A DNA stretch of 64,000 bases from Halochromatium roseum (GCF_016653315.1 NZ_NHSH01000076.1:79745-143744); one strand, 5' to 3'; shown: positions 24,691 through 34,400, counted from the first letter of the stretch. Program-made: numbers and translations. The notes: generated from the letters alone by a model not told the origin.

Positions 24691-25340
24691 TTGAACAGGT
24701 CGGCGTCGAGCTTCGACGACAGATCGAGCTGCGAGACATTATCGGGCAAGTCCCCATCGGGTCCAGCGATCTTGACCAGATCGTTGATCAGGATGCGTCC
24801 GACATTGGTGCACTGGGTCTCGGGAAGGTCGAACAGCTTAACGCTGGTCTTGTCTTTGGCGATGGGCGCCGCATCCAGGGTGAGCCGGCGTTTCACAAAG
24901 CCTTTGGTGTCGAACAGAACCAGCTCCAGCTGCAGCGCCTCAAGATTTTGATCCATGGCGTTCTCGAACACAAAGTAGACGCGGCAGATATCCTCCACCT
25001 GCTCCAGTTTGTTCAGCTCGATGCTGAGTCGGCCTAAGTTGTCTGTATCCGTATCCGTATCCGTATCAGAATCCGTATCAGAATCTGCACCTGTATCCGC
25101 ATCGCTTTCGTTATCTGCAGTCGGCGTGGTAGCGGCGGTATCGTCCTCGCCTTCGTTTGCTGTTGCGGCAGGCTCTGCGTTTTCGTTGGCCTGGACGGAG
25201 GTCTCATCCTCAGCGAAGCCGGCAAGGGGTGCAGCCAGCATGACGGCTGCGATCATCGCGAGGAGACAGCGTCCGAGGCGCGGACTGCCCTGCTGCAGGA
25301 GCAGGGGTGGCCGAGACCACGGCAGTATTCGGTTCGACAT
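24687..25340 (-). CDS. Exported protein heading the exbB-exbD-exbD-tonB operon
   Basis: The 217-residue protein has an N-terminal signal region (hydrophobic to about residue 43, LAAPLAGFA), an acidic low-complexity segment (about 48-100, ending in a (Asp-Thr/Ser)n run), and a conserved C-terminal domain (LGRLSIELNKLEQVEDICRVYFVFENAM, LVLFDTKGFVKRRL, VKLFDLP, CTNVGRILINDL). Similar C-terminal domains occur beside TonB/ExbB genes in purple bacteria, often annotated as Tat-signal proteins. The function is unknown; the context suggests a periplasmic helper of this energy-transducing complex. Confidence 0.72.
   Translation of the reverse strand: MSNRILPWSRPPLLLQQGSPRLGRCLLAMIAAVMLAAPLAGFAEDETSVQANENAEPAATANEGEDDTAATTPTADNESDADTGADSDTDSDTDTDTDTDNLGRLSIELNKLEQVEDICRVYFVFENAMDQNLEALQLELVLFDTKGFVKRRLTLDAAPIAKDKTSVKLFDLPETQCTNVGRILINDLVKIAGPDGDLPDNVSQLDLSSKLDADLFK
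25045..25104 (-). repeat. Hexanucleotide repeat encoding the Asp-Thr run
   Basis: Ten 6-bp units, mainly GTATCC/GTATCA/GAATCC on the + strand, encode alternating Asp-Thr/Ser on the minus strand in the exported protein. Three perfect GTATCC units come first. Confidence 0.85.
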
Positions 25341-25461
25341 GGCTCTAAGTCCTTAATCGTGTGATTAGGGTATGGATCAAGCGCGACCATTATCGCGCGA
25401 TGCGGCCCAGATGCCACGGCTTTGCGCGGGGATGGGAAGATCTGACCCCATAACAGGGATC

Positions 25462-28400
25462 ATGAAGGCGTTTAGTCCCGCAACTCGCCGCTGGTTCACT
25501 CAGCACTTCGACGGTCCGACCGATGCCCAAAGGCGCGGCTGGCCGGTGATTGCGAGTGGCCGGCATTGCCTGATCACTGCGCCGACCGGTAGCGGCAAGA
25601 CCTTAGCGGCGTTTCTCTGGGCCATCGATCGCCTGCTCGTTGAGGTGGGCCGAGAGATGGGCCAAGAGGTAGACCAAGAAGTGGGCCAATCGGCGCTCAA
25701 GCCAAGCCAGCCGTCGACCCAAGTGCCCTGCGCCGGTCTCCGTGTTGAGGCGCGCCGGTCGGCTCCGCCCGGTACGCGTGTGCTCTATCTGTCGCCGCTG
25801 AAGGCGCTGGTGGTCGACATCGAGCGCAACCTGCGTGCGCCCTTGGCCGGCATCACCCAGGCCGCCGCAATGCTCGGCACCGGCGGCCAGGCGGCTGCGC
25901 TACGGCCGCCGGAGGTTGCGATCCGCACCGGCGACACTCCTGCGCGTGAGCGCCAGCGCCAGCTCAAGACGCCGGCCGAGATCCTGGTCACCACGCCAGA
26001 GAGCCTGTACCTGATCCTTGGCTCGCAGGCCGCTGCCACCCTAAGTCAGATCGAGACGGTCATCGTCGATGAGGTGCATGCGCTGGCGCCGACCAAGCGG
26101 GGCGCGCATCTGGCGCTGTCACTCGAGCGGCTATGCCTGCTGGTCACCCAGTCCGGCAATCCAGAGCCACAGCGTATCGGATTGTCGGCGACGATGCAGC
26201 CGCTGACCGAGGCGGCACGCTGGCTCGGTGGCGATCGAGCGGTCGAGATCGTTGATGCCGCGGCACCGCCGAGACTCGATTTACGCGTCAGCGTACCGGT
26301 CCCCGATATGGAGCGCCCACCCCAGCCATTGGTCGAGCAGAGGTCAAAGCCTGCCTCGGTCGAGCCCGAAGGCGGGCCGATCCTGGGTGAGCTGTTTGCT
26401 CGTGAGCAGCAGCATCCAAGCGAAAACCGCTCGGCCGAGAAGGGACTCTGGTCGGCGATCTATCCCGCCTTGCTCGATGAGATCATGGCGCATCGCTCCA
26501 CGATTATCTTTGTCAACAGCCGCGGGCTTTGCGAGCGGCTGTCGCAGCGGCTGAACGCCTTGGCGGCCGAGCCAGCGGTGGAGGATGACGAAGACAGAGA
26601 CAGAGACAGAGATGTCGACGGCGTCGATCAAGCAGAAGGCCTTGGCGCGATTTTGGATTCGGATGCTGCTCCTGAAGCGCGAGCTTTCGCTGATGAAGGC
26701 GGCCTGATCGCGAATCCGAAGGCAGCTCTTGAGCGTGCGGAGCGAGGTCATGACGAAGCGCAGGATGGGCTGGACAGCGACGAGACTCGCGTCGGCAGGC
26801 TGAGCGCAACATCTGAGCGAAAAGCCCGCAGGCACTGGCTCGACGGCATCGATGAGCCAAGCGCTCCGCTGCCAGAGCTGGTGCGCGCACACCATGGCAG
26901 CGTCAGCCATCAGCAGCGCAGCGAGATCGAGGAGGGCCTCAAGCGCGGCAGCCTGAAGGCCATCGTCGCCACCAGCTCGCTGGAGATGGGCATCGACATG
27001 GGTGGGGTCGATCAGGTGTTGCTGGTCGAATCGCCAGGCTCGGTGGCGCGCGGGCTGCAACGCGTTGGTCGTGCCGGGCACGGTGTCGGCGAGGTCAGCA
27101 CCGGGCGCATCTTCCCTAAGTATCGCGGCGATCTGCTCGAATGCGCGGTGATCGCCGAGCGCATGTTGGCCGGCGAGCTGGAGCCGTTCCGGATGCCGCG
27201 CAATGCACTCGATGTGCTGGCGCAGCAGCTGGTGGCGCACTGCGTGATGGCTCCGCGTAGCGTTGATGAGCTGCTGGCGTTGGTCAATCGCGCCGGGCCT
27301 TATCGCGAGCTGAGCCGCGCCGCACTCGAGGCGGTGCTCGACATGCTCTCTGGGCGCTATCCGTCGAGCGACTTCGCCGATCTGCGCCCGCTGCTGGTCT
27401 GGGACCGTAGCACCGACCTGCTCAGCCCGCGCAAGGGTGCGCCGATGGTGACGCGGCTCAATGCCGGCACCATCCCGGATCGCGGGCTCTACGCGGTGCA
27501 TCTCGGCTCCGAGGGCCCGCGCATCGGCGAGCTGGACGAGGAGATGGTGTTCGAGACCCGCGCCGGCGAGTGCATCCTGCTCGGCGCCAGCAGCTGGCGG
27601 GTCGAGGAGATCAGCCGTGATCGGGTGATCGTCTCGCCGGCGCCAGGGGAGCCGGGCAAGCTACCTTTCTGGCGCGGCGATGGGCCAGGCCGGCCGGTGG
27701 AGCTGGGCCGGGCGGTTGGGGCCTTTTGTCGAGAGGTTGCGGCGCTGGGGTTTGGCGCAGCGCCTGAGGACTCCGCCCTTGGAGCCTTGGGTCCGTCCGT
27801 TCAGACATCGGCGCTGCCGCCGGGTCAGACTCGGCCAATGGAACAAGCCGCGGCCTGGATTCGCCAGCGCACACCGCTTGACGCGATGGCTGCCGACAAC
27901 CTGGCCGCCTACATCCAAGATCAGCGCGAGGCGACCGGGCAGGTGCCGAGCGACCGCACCATTGTCGTCGAGCGCTTCCGCGATGAGCTGGGCGATTGGC
28001 GGATCTGCATCCTGAGTCCCTTTGGTGCGCGCATCCATGCCCCTTGGGCAATGGCGCTGCAGTGGCGCCTCGAGCGCTGCGAGGGCTTCGAGATCCAGGT
28101 GATGTACACCGATGACGGCATCGTGCTGCGCTTGGCCGATGGCGATGCGCTGCCCGATCTGACCGATCTGTTGCCTGATCCCGACGAGATCGAGGATCGG
28201 GTCACCGAGCAGCTGGCCGACACCGCGCTCTTCGCCAGCCTGTTCCGCGAGAATGCCGGCCGCGCCCTGCTGCTGCCGCGTCGCTCGGCCAAGGGCCGGC
28301 AGCCGCTCTGGGCGCAGCGCTTGAAGGCGCAGAATCTGCTCGCCGTGGTGCGCCGCTATCCGGCCTTTCCGATCGTGCTCGAGACCTATCGGCAAGCGCT

Positions 28401-31191
28401 CAGCGATGTCTTCGACCTACCTGGCCTGAAACAGATTCTGAGCGCTCTTCGCTCGCGCGCGATCCGCGTGCATGAGGTCGAGACCCGCAGTGCCTCGCCG
28501 TTCGCGCGTTCACTGGTGTTCGCCTATGTCACCGCCTACATCTACGAGCAGGATGCACCGATTGCCGAACGGCGCGCGCAGGCCCTGACGCTGGATCGCG
28601 GCCTACTCGCCGAGCTGCTCGGCGAGGCTGAGCTGCGCGCGTTGATCGATCCTGAGGTGCTGGAGGCATTGGAGCGCGAATTGCAGCATCTGGCGCCCCT
28701 GCGTCTTGTGGATGATCGCAACGAGCCTGCGCATGATCGGGACGAGGCTGGCGCTGATGCCGATATCGACGCCGATCCTGTCACCGATCTGGCTGCGATC
28801 GATCGGCGCGCGCGCGATCTCGATCAACTGCAGGATCTGCTACGCCGACTCGGTGATCTCACCGAGCTCGAGCTGTTAGAGCGCTGTCGGCTGCCGCTAA
28901 GCGTACCCGCTGGCGCAGCTTCAGAGGCCGGTCCGACCGAGCAGGCGGCCGAGCAGGCGACCAAGCAGGCGGCCGAGCAGGCGACCAAGCAGGCGTGCGC
29001 TCCACAGACGGACAGGCAGCCAGCCGCCATGGCCGCCCCTTTGTCGACCGCTGTCAGCTCAGGCGGTGCTTCCGCTGATGCTGCCCGGACCCTCTCCGCT
29101 TGGCTCGATCAGCTTCGCGATCAGCGTCGCGCCGCGCAGGTTCGCATCGCTGGCGAGCCCCGCTGGATCGCCGCCGAGGATGCCGGGCTGTATCGCGATG
29201 CGCTCGGCTGCGTGCCGCCAGCCGGTCTCCCGGAAGCGTTCATCGGTGCCACTGAGGCACCGTTAGAGCAGCTATTGCGCCGCTATGCCCGAACTCATGG
29301 CCCCTTTACCAGCACCGAGCCAGCGCATCGATTCGGGCTGCGCGCGGCCCAGCTGGAGCCGGTGCTCAGGTTGCTCGAGTCCCAGGGCACGCTGGTCTAT
29401 GGTGAGATTCGACCCAACGGCAGCAGCCCCGAGTGGTGTGATGCCGAGGTCATGCGGCAGCTGCGTCGTCGCACCCTGGCGCGAGCGCGTGATCAGGTCG
29501 CACCCGTCGATGGCGCCACGCTTGGCCGGTTCCTGCCGGCTTGGCATGGGATCGGCGAGGGGCGCAAAGGTCCTGATCGGCTGTTCGAGGCACTGATCCA
29601 GCTCGAAGGCCTGAGTCTGAGCTGGCGCCAGCTCGACCGCGTGCTGCTGCCCGCGCGGGTGCCGGGCTATCGCAGCGAGGATCTCGATCTGCTGGCGGCC
29701 AGCGGGCAGATCATGTGGGTCGGGCGTGGCGCGGCCGGACCCAAGGACGGCCGCATCGCGATCTATCGCTCAGAGCATGCGGCGCTCATGCTCGATATCG
29801 GCGAGGTGCCGCCGCCGTTCGACCGGCGACTTGATCACGAGCGGCAAACCGCTGATGCGAGCAACGACCCCGCTGGGGCAGAGGCATCGAATGCCGCCGC
29901 GGCGTCTGCGCGCTTGGCGACGGGAAGCGGCAATGCCGAGGAGTCCGCTCCAGCCGTGGCTCAGCAAATCGGCGCCGAGCACAAGCCGCAATCCGACCCG
30001 ACGGCGGCTATTGCCGAGCTGATCCTCGCGCACCTCAGCCGTCGAGGCGCCTGCTTCCTCTTCGAGCTGCAGCAGGTGGTGGAGCGGGCCAGCTTGGCTC
30101 GGCCTGGGCTAGCAGCGGGCGTGAGGGCCGAGCAAGATGCCTTCGAGACGGCGCTTTGGGATCTGGTTTGGGACGGCCGTATCACCAACGATACCTTTGC
30201 ACCCTTGCGCTCGCTCGGCCCTGGTCGCTCCAAATCGCCGCGGCCGCGCCGGCGAGGGCGGTTCAACAGGGGTGCCTTCTCTGCGGGCAGTGCCTTCGGT
30301 GGCGGTCTCGCCGGAGGTCGCTGGTCATTGGTCAGGGATCTCGCTGGCGTTGATACCTGGCTAGGCGAGGGTGCCGAGGCAGGATCTCTGGATGCTCTGG
30401 ACGGCTTGGACCCATCAACGGACAGGCTTTCAGCGGTCACAGGCAGGGGCAGGGCCCCGACCGCGGGAGCCGCTGCAGCCTTGCAGATGACAGAGCGGCT
30501 GCTCAGGCAGGCGCAAATGCTGCTGGAACGCTATGGCGTGTTGAGCCGCGAAGCCGTCGTGGCCGAGGATCTGCCAGGTGGATTCGGCCCGCTCTACAAG
30601 GTGCTGAAGCAGATGGAGGAGGTCGGGCAGGTACGCCGCGGCTACTTCGTCGAAGGGCTGTCCGGCGCGCAGTTTGCGCTGCCTGCGGCGATCGATCGCT
30701 TGCGCGCAGCCCGGCTCGACGAGCCACCGCTCAATGGCTTCGACCAGTCGGATGTCCGCATCCTCGCCGCGATTGATCCAGCCAACCCCTATGGTGCGCT
30801 TCTGCCTTGGCCGGAGGCCGTGCAGCCTGGCCCGAAACGCATCGCTGGCGCCTGGGTGATCCTGGTCGCCGGCAAGCCCATCGTCTATGTCCCCGCCAGC
30901 GGCAAGCAGATCCTGACCTTTCCCGATGCCGTCAGCGATGAAGGCAATGAGCTCGAGCTAGCGCTGGCGGCTTTGCCGCGGGTACCTTCAGCCGGCCGCA
31001 AGCGCCTGCTCATCCAGCACATCGACGGCCTGCCAGCGCTCGAATCGCCGCTGCGCGAGGCCCTGCTTGCCGCCGGTTTCGAGGCCGATTACGACGCCCT
31101 AGCGCCAGCCCGCTTCGCGACGGATCGCGCCGGCAGCAGCGGAACTGGTCGCGATCCCAATGCGATCTCTTGCCGCTGGGCCGCGGGGTGA
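25462..31191 (+). CDS. lhr: Lhr-type large DEAD/DEAH-box helicase
   Basis: The 1909-residue protein is an Lhr-family DNA repair helicase. It has motif I APTGSGKT (40-47), DEVH box (203-206) and SATMQPL, then motifs IV-VI STIIFVNSRGL, ATSSLEMGIDMGGVDQVL and QRVGRAGHGVG, and the Lhr winged-helix and core (ESPGSVARGLQRVGRAGH onward). The C-terminal extension ends with FEADYDALAPARF. Lhr is usually about 1500 residues. Here an acidic low-complexity insertion (about nt 26570-26880) splits the second RecA domain, and other inserts lie near nt 28690-29060 and 29840-30000. Start 25462 has AGGGATC directly upstream and matches family starts; an ATG at 25372 is in frame. Confidence 0.9.
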   Translation: MKAFSPATRRWFTQHFDGPTDAQRRGWPVIASGRHCLITAPTGSGKTLAAFLWAIDRLLVEVGREMGQEVDQEVGQSALKPSQPSTQVPCAGLRVEARRSAPPGTRVLYLSPLKALVVDIERNLRAPLAGITQAAAMLGTGGQAAALRPPEVAIRTGDTPARERQRQLKTPAEILVTTPESLYLILGSQAAATLSQIETVIVDEVHALAPTKRGAHLALSLERLCLLVTQSGNPEPQRIGLSATMQPLTEAARWLGGDRAVEIVDAAAPPRLDLRVSVPVPDMERPPQPLVEQRSKPASVEPEGGPILGELFAREQQHPSENRSAEKGLWSAIYPALLDEIMAHRSTIIFVNSRGLCERLSQRLNALAAEPAVEDDEDRDRDRDVDGVDQAEGLGAILDSDAAPEARAFADEGGLIANPKAALERAERGHDEAQDGLDSDETRVGRLSATSERKARRHWLDGIDEPSAPLPELVRAHHGSVSHQQRSEIEEGLKRGSLKAIVATSSLEMGIDMGGVDQVLLVESPGSVARGLQRVGRAGHGVGEVSTGRIFPKYRGDLLECAVIAERMLAGELEPFRMPRNALDVLAQQLVAHCVMAPRSVDELLALVNRAGPYRELSRAALEAVLDMLSGRYPSSDFADLRPLLVWDRSTDLLSPRKGAPMVTRLNAGTIPDRGLYAVHLGSEGPRIGELDEEMVFETRAGECILLGASSWRVEEISRDRVIVSPAPGEPGKLPFWRGDGPGRPVELGRAVGAFCREVAALGFGAAPEDSALGALGPSVQTSALPPGQTRPMEQAAAWIRQRTPLDAMAADNLAAYIQDQREATGQVPSDRTIVVERFRDELGDWRICILSPFGARIHAPWAMALQWRLERCEGFEIQVMYTDDGIVLRLADGDALPDLTDLLPDPDEIEDRVTEQLADTALFASLFRENAGRALLLPRRSAKGRQPLWAQRLKAQNLLAVVRRYPAFPIVLETYRQALSDVFDLPGLKQILSALRSRAIRVHEVETRSASPFARSLVFAYVTAYIYEQDAPIAERRAQALTLDRGLLAELLGEAELRALIDPEVLEALERELQHLAPLRLVDDRNEPAHDRDEAGADADIDADPVTDLAAIDRRARDLDQLQDLLRRLGDLTELELLERCRLPLSVPAGAASEAGPTEQAAEQATKQAAEQATKQACAPQTDRQPAAMAAPLSTAVSSGGASADAARTLSAWLDQLRDQRRAAQVRIAGEPRWIAAEDAGLYRDALGCVPPAGLPEAFIGATEAPLEQLLRRYARTHGPFTSTEPAHRFGLRAAQLEPVLRLLESQGTLVYGEIRPNGSSPEWCDAEVMRQLRRRTLARARDQVAPVDGATLGRFLPAWHGIGEGRKGPDRLFEALIQLEGLSLSWRQLDRVLLPARVPGYRSEDLDLLAASGQIMWVGRGAAGPKDGRIAIYRSEHAALMLDIGEVPPPFDRRLDHERQTADASNDPAGAEASNAAAASARLATGSGNAEESAPAVAQQIGAEHKPQSDPTAAIAELILAHLSRRGACFLFELQQVVERASLARPGLAAGVRAEQDAFETALWDLVWDGRITNDTFAPLRSLGPGRSKSPRPRRRGRFNRGAFSAGSAFGGGLAGGRWSLVRDLAGVDTWLGEGAEAGSLDALDGLDPSTDRLSAVTGRGRAPTAGAAAALQMTERLLRQAQMLLERYGVLSREAVVAEDLPGGFGPLYKVLKQMEEVGQVRRGYFVEGLSGAQFALPAAIDRLRAARLDEPPLNGFDQSDVRILAAIDPANPYGALLPWPEAVQPGPKRIAGAWVILVAGKPIVYVPASGKQILTFPDAVSDEGNELELALAALPRVPSAGRKRLLIQHIDGLPALESPLREALLAAGFEADYDALAPARFATDRAGSSGTGRDPNAISCRWAAG
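28939..28995 (+). repeat. 12-bp in-frame tandem repeat within lhr
   Basis: Four and three-quarter 12-bp units, alternating GAGCAGGCGGCC, GAGCAGGCGACC and AAGCAGGCG, encode EQAAEQATKQA repeats inside an Lhr linker. Confidence 0.85.
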
Positions 31192-31254
31192 GCAGCCGCA
31201 TATCGGATATCCAGTGCTGCCAGTCGAGACGGCGGCGACGCCAAGGCCTCGTTT

Positions 31255-32007
31255 TTAGCAAGCGCCGCGATCAGCGCAGACCGGGCACGCGGGATCGAGC
31301 GGGATTCTCAACATCCGTATTGCCATGGTCTGCGCATCGAGCAGTAGGAGCTTTGAGAACAGCGGCTCGCCGTAGCCACTGAGCACCTTGATGGCCTCGG
31401 TGGCTTGGATGCTACCGATGATGCCGACCAGCGGTGCCAGCACGCCTTCGCGGGCGCAGCGCTCGCCTGCTTGCCCATTGTCCGGATAGAGGCATTGATA
31501 GCAGGGCTCGCCGGCGCGTCCGGCGAAGACCGCAACCTGGCCTTCGGCGCGGATGGCAGCGCCGGAGACGAGCGGGATGCGAGCCTTGACACAGGCCTCG
31601 TTGACAGCGTAGCGGGTCTGGAAGTTGTCGCTGGCGTCGACGATGAGATCGACCTCGGCGGCGAGTTCACCAAGGCGCCTCGGGCTTAGGCTACGCTTGA
31701 TCGGGACCAGCTCGCAGCTGGGATTCAATGCTCTCAAGGTGGCGACGGCGGAATCGACCTTGGTCCAGCCGATGCGCTCGCTATTGTGCAGAATCTGCCG
31801 CTGCAGGTTGGAGAGGTCGACGGCGTCGAAGTCGGCGAGCAAGAGACGACCGATGCCTGCAGCGGCAAGATACATCGCCACGGGTGATCCAAGTCCGCCA
31901 AGCCCAACGATCAGCACCCGCGACTGTTTCAGGGCTTCCTGTGCCCGCTCGCCGAAACCCGGCAGCAGCGTTTGACGGCTGTAGCGGGTTTGTTCATCCG
32001 GCGTCAT
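31255..32007 (-). CDS. moeB: MoeB/ThiF-family sulfur-carrier adenylyltransferase
   Basis: The 250-residue E1-like enzyme has YSRQTLLPGFG (N-terminal), VLIVGLGGLGSP (nucleotide loop), ADFDAVDLSNLQRQ (adenylate-binding Asp and Arg), and two Cys pairs, CYQCLYP and CPVC, that bind structural zinc. It adenylates the C-terminus of MoaD (molybdopterin synthesis) or ThiS; the two roles cannot be separated from sequence alone. The ATG at 32007 has GGGAG about 9 bp upstream; a GTG at 32022 is in frame. It ends 63 bp from the convergent lhr. Confidence 0.88.
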   Translation of the reverse strand: MTPDEQTRYSRQTLLPGFGERAQEALKQSRVLIVGLGGLGSPVAMYLAAAGIGRLLLADFDAVDLSNLQRQILHNSERIGWTKVDSAVATLRALNPSCELVPIKRSLSPRRLGELAAEVDLIVDASDNFQTRYAVNEACVKARIPLVSGAAIRAEGQVAVFAGRAGEPCYQCLYPDNGQAGERCAREGVLAPLVGIIGSIQATEAIKVLSGYGEPLFSKLLLLDAQTMAIRMLRIPLDPACPVCADRGAC

Positions 32008-32169
32008 GGATGGCGCTCCCACTTTTTATGGACACTGATGTCGCCCAGAACTTGGTGTCGCACAAGCGGCTAGCGTTTGCGCTCAGTTCGTAGAAGCGCG
32101 CGCTCATCGTTGCGCTGGGCGGGCTGACAGCGGTTCCAGCTGGTCATCACTGTTTTGGTTGGTCAAGGC

Positions 32170-32520
32170 TTAGCCGCCGGCCTGTTCGGTGGCGGGTTGG
32201 GCGCGGCCGATCTCGGTGACATCAACAAAGTAATAGCCGCAGGTGGCTGGCGTAACGTTTTCGCTGACTGTGCGCGGGTATTTGCGACAACTCGGCGGAC
32301 GCGCGTAGTAGACGGCACAGCTACTCAGCCCTTCGGCATCGACGCGCAGGAACGGGCAGGGATAGGGCAACTTGCAACAGGCACCGCAGCGGTTGCAATC
32401 GCCACGCCTGCCAGCATCAACGGGCAGGAGCAGCGATGTGACGAAGCGCTGAACCTTGCGGACCAGCCCGGTGATGAGTTCGAGCAGGGTCTGGCGCCTA
32501 TGCGGTGGCGTCGTATGCAT
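32170..32520 (-). CDS. YkgJ family cysteine-cluster protein
   Basis: The 116-residue protein has the YkgJ/UPF0153 cysteine pattern: CNRCGACCKLPYPCPFL (42-58), then SSCAVYYARPPSCRKYP and a final Cys in ATCGYYF. These residues probably bind a metal or Fe-S cluster; the role is unknown. It lies upstream of moeB on the same strand, separated by 162 bp. Confidence 0.85.
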   Translation of the reverse strand: MHTTPPHRRQTLLELITGLVRKVQRFVTSLLLPVDAGRRGDCNRCGACCKLPYPCPFLRVDAEGLSSCAVYYARPPSCRKYPRTVSENVTPATCGYYFVDVTEIGRAQPATEQAGG

Positions 32521-32829
32521 CGTTCAGAGACTCCTTAAAAGGGTCGTGGTAGAGGGTGGTGGTAGACGGTAGAGAGCGCGATTTGGGTCGGCAGTGCGCG
32601 GGCGCGAAACCTCTGGCCCCAAGCTGATCTCGTCATTGGCCGGTCATACTACGTGTCTTGCACTTATTTGACTACGGGCATTGCTTGCGCACAGAGAGTG
32701 CTTCATCGGTCGCTGATCGCTATACTGCGCGATTACCCGCTACTTTTTCGTGTGCTTTGCTGTGTCGCCCGAGCCGAGCCTCGGCTAACGCGGCAAAGTA
32801 TCCACTCAGATCAGCCAGAGGACTGCTTT
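32521..32829. other. Intergenic region upstream of fbp
   Basis: This 309-bp gap between divergent genes should hold the fbp promoter. A TATACT at 32721-32726 could be a -10 box, but no credible -35 lies 16-18 bp upstream. The fbp frame is open through part of this stretch (to 32653) without family-like sequence. Nothing else could be supported. Confidence 0.4.
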
Positions 32830-33843
32830 ATGCACCACGGTACGACCATCACCCAGTTCATTGCCGAAGAACAACGCCATGCGCCGGGAGCAACGGGCGA
32901 GTTCACCGCGTTGCTCAACGACATCGTCACCGCTTGCAAGATGATCTCGAATCAGGTCAACCATGGCGCGCTGGTCGGCGCGCTGGGCAGCGCTGGCAGC
33001 GAGAATATCCAGGGTGAGACGCAGAAGAAGCTCGATGTCCTCTCCAACCAGATGTTCATTCAGTGCACCGAGTGGTCGGGTCATGTTGGCGCCATGGCCT
33101 CGGAGGAGATGGACGAGATCTACGAGATCCCAAAGGAGTATCCACGCGGCAAGTATCTGCTGACCTTCGATCCGCTCGACGGCTCCTCGAATATCGACGT
33201 CAATGTCTCGGTTGGCACCATCTTCAGTATCCTGCGTATGGCTGATAACGCTGGCGACGCCACCGAGCGCGACTTCCTGAAGGCCGGCACCGAGCAGGTT
33301 GCGGCCGGTTACGCGCTCTATGGTCCTTCGACCATGATGGTGCTGACCACCGGCAACGGCGTCAATGGCTTTACCTTGGATCAGAACATCGGCGAGTTCA
33401 TCCTGACGCATCCGAACATGACGATCCCGACGGAGACCGCCGAGTTCGCGATCAATGCCTCGAACGGTCGCTTCTGGGAGGCGCCGGTCAAGCGTTATGT
33501 CGACGAATGCCTAGCCGGTAAAGAAGGTCCACGGGGCAAAGACTTCAACATGCGCTGGATAGCCTCCATGGTCGCTGAGGTGCATCGCATCCTGACCCGC
33601 GGCGGCGTCTTCATGTATCCGATCGATTCGAAGATGGTCGAGAAGGGGCTGGGCGGTAAGCTGCGCCTGCTCTACGAGGCGAACCCGATGTCATTCGTCG
33701 TCGAGCAGGCGGGTGGCGCTTCGATCACCGGTAAGGAGCGCATCATGGAGATGCAGCCTGAGGGGCTCCATCAGCGCGTGCCGGTGATTCTTGGCTCACG
33801 AGATGAAGTCGAGCGTCTGCAGGGCTATCACAACGAGGGTTGA
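32830..33843 (+). CDS. fbp: Class I fructose-1,6-bisphosphatase
   Basis: The 337-residue enzyme hydrolyses fructose-1,6-bisphosphate to fructose-6-phosphate in gluconeogenesis and the Calvin cycle. The metal-binding signature [12 protein letters not shown] is at 114-125; later blocks include [28 protein letters not shown] and [21 protein letters not shown]. The ATG at 32830 ([11 protein letters not shown]) has AGAGGA 10 bp upstream and matches family starts. It stands alone; a strong hairpin follows. It may serve the CO2-fixation cycle fed by DabAB, but no Calvin-cycle neighbour is present. Confidence 0.95.
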   Translation: MHHGTTITQFIAEEQRHAPGATGEFTALLNDIVTACKMISNQVNHGALVGALGSAGSENIQGETQKKLDVLSNQMFIQCTEWSGHVGAMASEEMDEIYEIPKEYPRGKYLLTFDPLDGSSNIDVNVSVGTIFSILRMADNAGDATERDFLKAGTEQVAAGYALYGPSTMMVLTTGNGVNGFTLDQNIGEFILTHPNMTIPTETAEFAINASNGRFWEAPVKRYVDECLAGKEGPRGKDFNMRWIASMVAEVHRILTRGGVFMYPIDSKMVEKGLGGKLRLLYEANPMSFVVEQAGGASITGKERIMEMQPEGLHQRVPVILGSRDEVERLQGYHNEG

Positions 33844-33856
33844 GCCGTAGGTTAGC

Positions 33857-33904
33857 GCCTCGCCTTGGTGGCCGCGGGTTCGATGCCCGCGGCCGCGGCG
33901 AGGC
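33857..33904. terminator. Large nested hairpin after fbp
   Basis: An outer stem GCCTCGCC/GGCGAGGC (33857-33864 and 33897-33904) encloses a second 8-bp stem GCCGCGGG/CCCGCGGC (33871-33878 and 33886-33893). It lies between the convergent fbp and DUF29 genes and probably terminates both. There is no T-run. The inner loop happens to read like a tRNA T-arm, but no tRNA surrounds it. Confidence 0.7.
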
Positions 33905-33914
33905 ATTATGCACG

Positions 33915-34349
33915 TCAGTTCGGATAGAACGCTGGGTCGGTGACTTGCACCGTGCTGAAGGGGCAGTCGATCGGAAAGTGCGACTCTTCGAGGTTGGTTT
34001 CCTTGACCGCGAGCAGTCGCCCGAGCCGATAGGCCTTTGTGATCTGCTGCTCAAGCGTGGGCCTGAGGCTCGGATTGTCGTCTAGTAGATCTCCGATCGA
34101 CAGTCGTTGCTCCTTGATCGTCGCTCGCCAGCTTGGTGAACGCTGCTCTGGCTGATGCTGCCATTTCAGCAGATGTGCCAGCAACACCTTGAGACGGTTG
34201 GTCAGTTCGCGACGCTCTCTGGCCCCCATGCTCTCGAGCTCCTCCACCAAATGATCGATGTCGAGCGCGGCATATTGGCCGCTGCGCAACAGGCAGGCTT
34301 GCTCTTGCGTCCAGCGATGAAAATCTTGCTCGTAGCCGGTCGTCGTCAT
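33915..34349 (-). CDS. DUF29 family protein
   Basis: The 144-residue protein has the DUF29 pattern: YEQDFHRWTQEQACLLRSGQY (N-terminal), DIDHLVEELESMGARERRELTNRLKVLLAHLLKW (about 30-63), then a helical C-terminus. The function is unknown; DUF29 genes are common and multicopy in cyanobacteria and purple bacteria. The ATG at 34349 has GAGG 8 bp upstream; the longer frame upstream is the antisense of the GT2 gene and is not real. Confidence 0.88.
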   Translation of the reverse strand: MTTTGYEQDFHRWTQEQACLLRSGQYAALDIDHLVEELESMGARERRELTNRLKVLLAHLLKWQHQPEQRSPSWRATIKEQRLSIGDLLDDNPSLRPTLEQQITKAYRLGRLLAVKETNLEESHFPIDCPFSTVQVTDPAFYPN

Positions 34350-34400
34350 TGTTTGCCTCAACGCGTTGGCGAGTCCCAACGAGTATAGCCTCAGTCGACC

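Noticed and set aside
33871..33893. tRNA T-arm-like sequence GGGTTCGATGCCC
   Set aside because: It is the inner stem of a nested hairpin after fbp. No acceptor, D or anticodon arms surround it.
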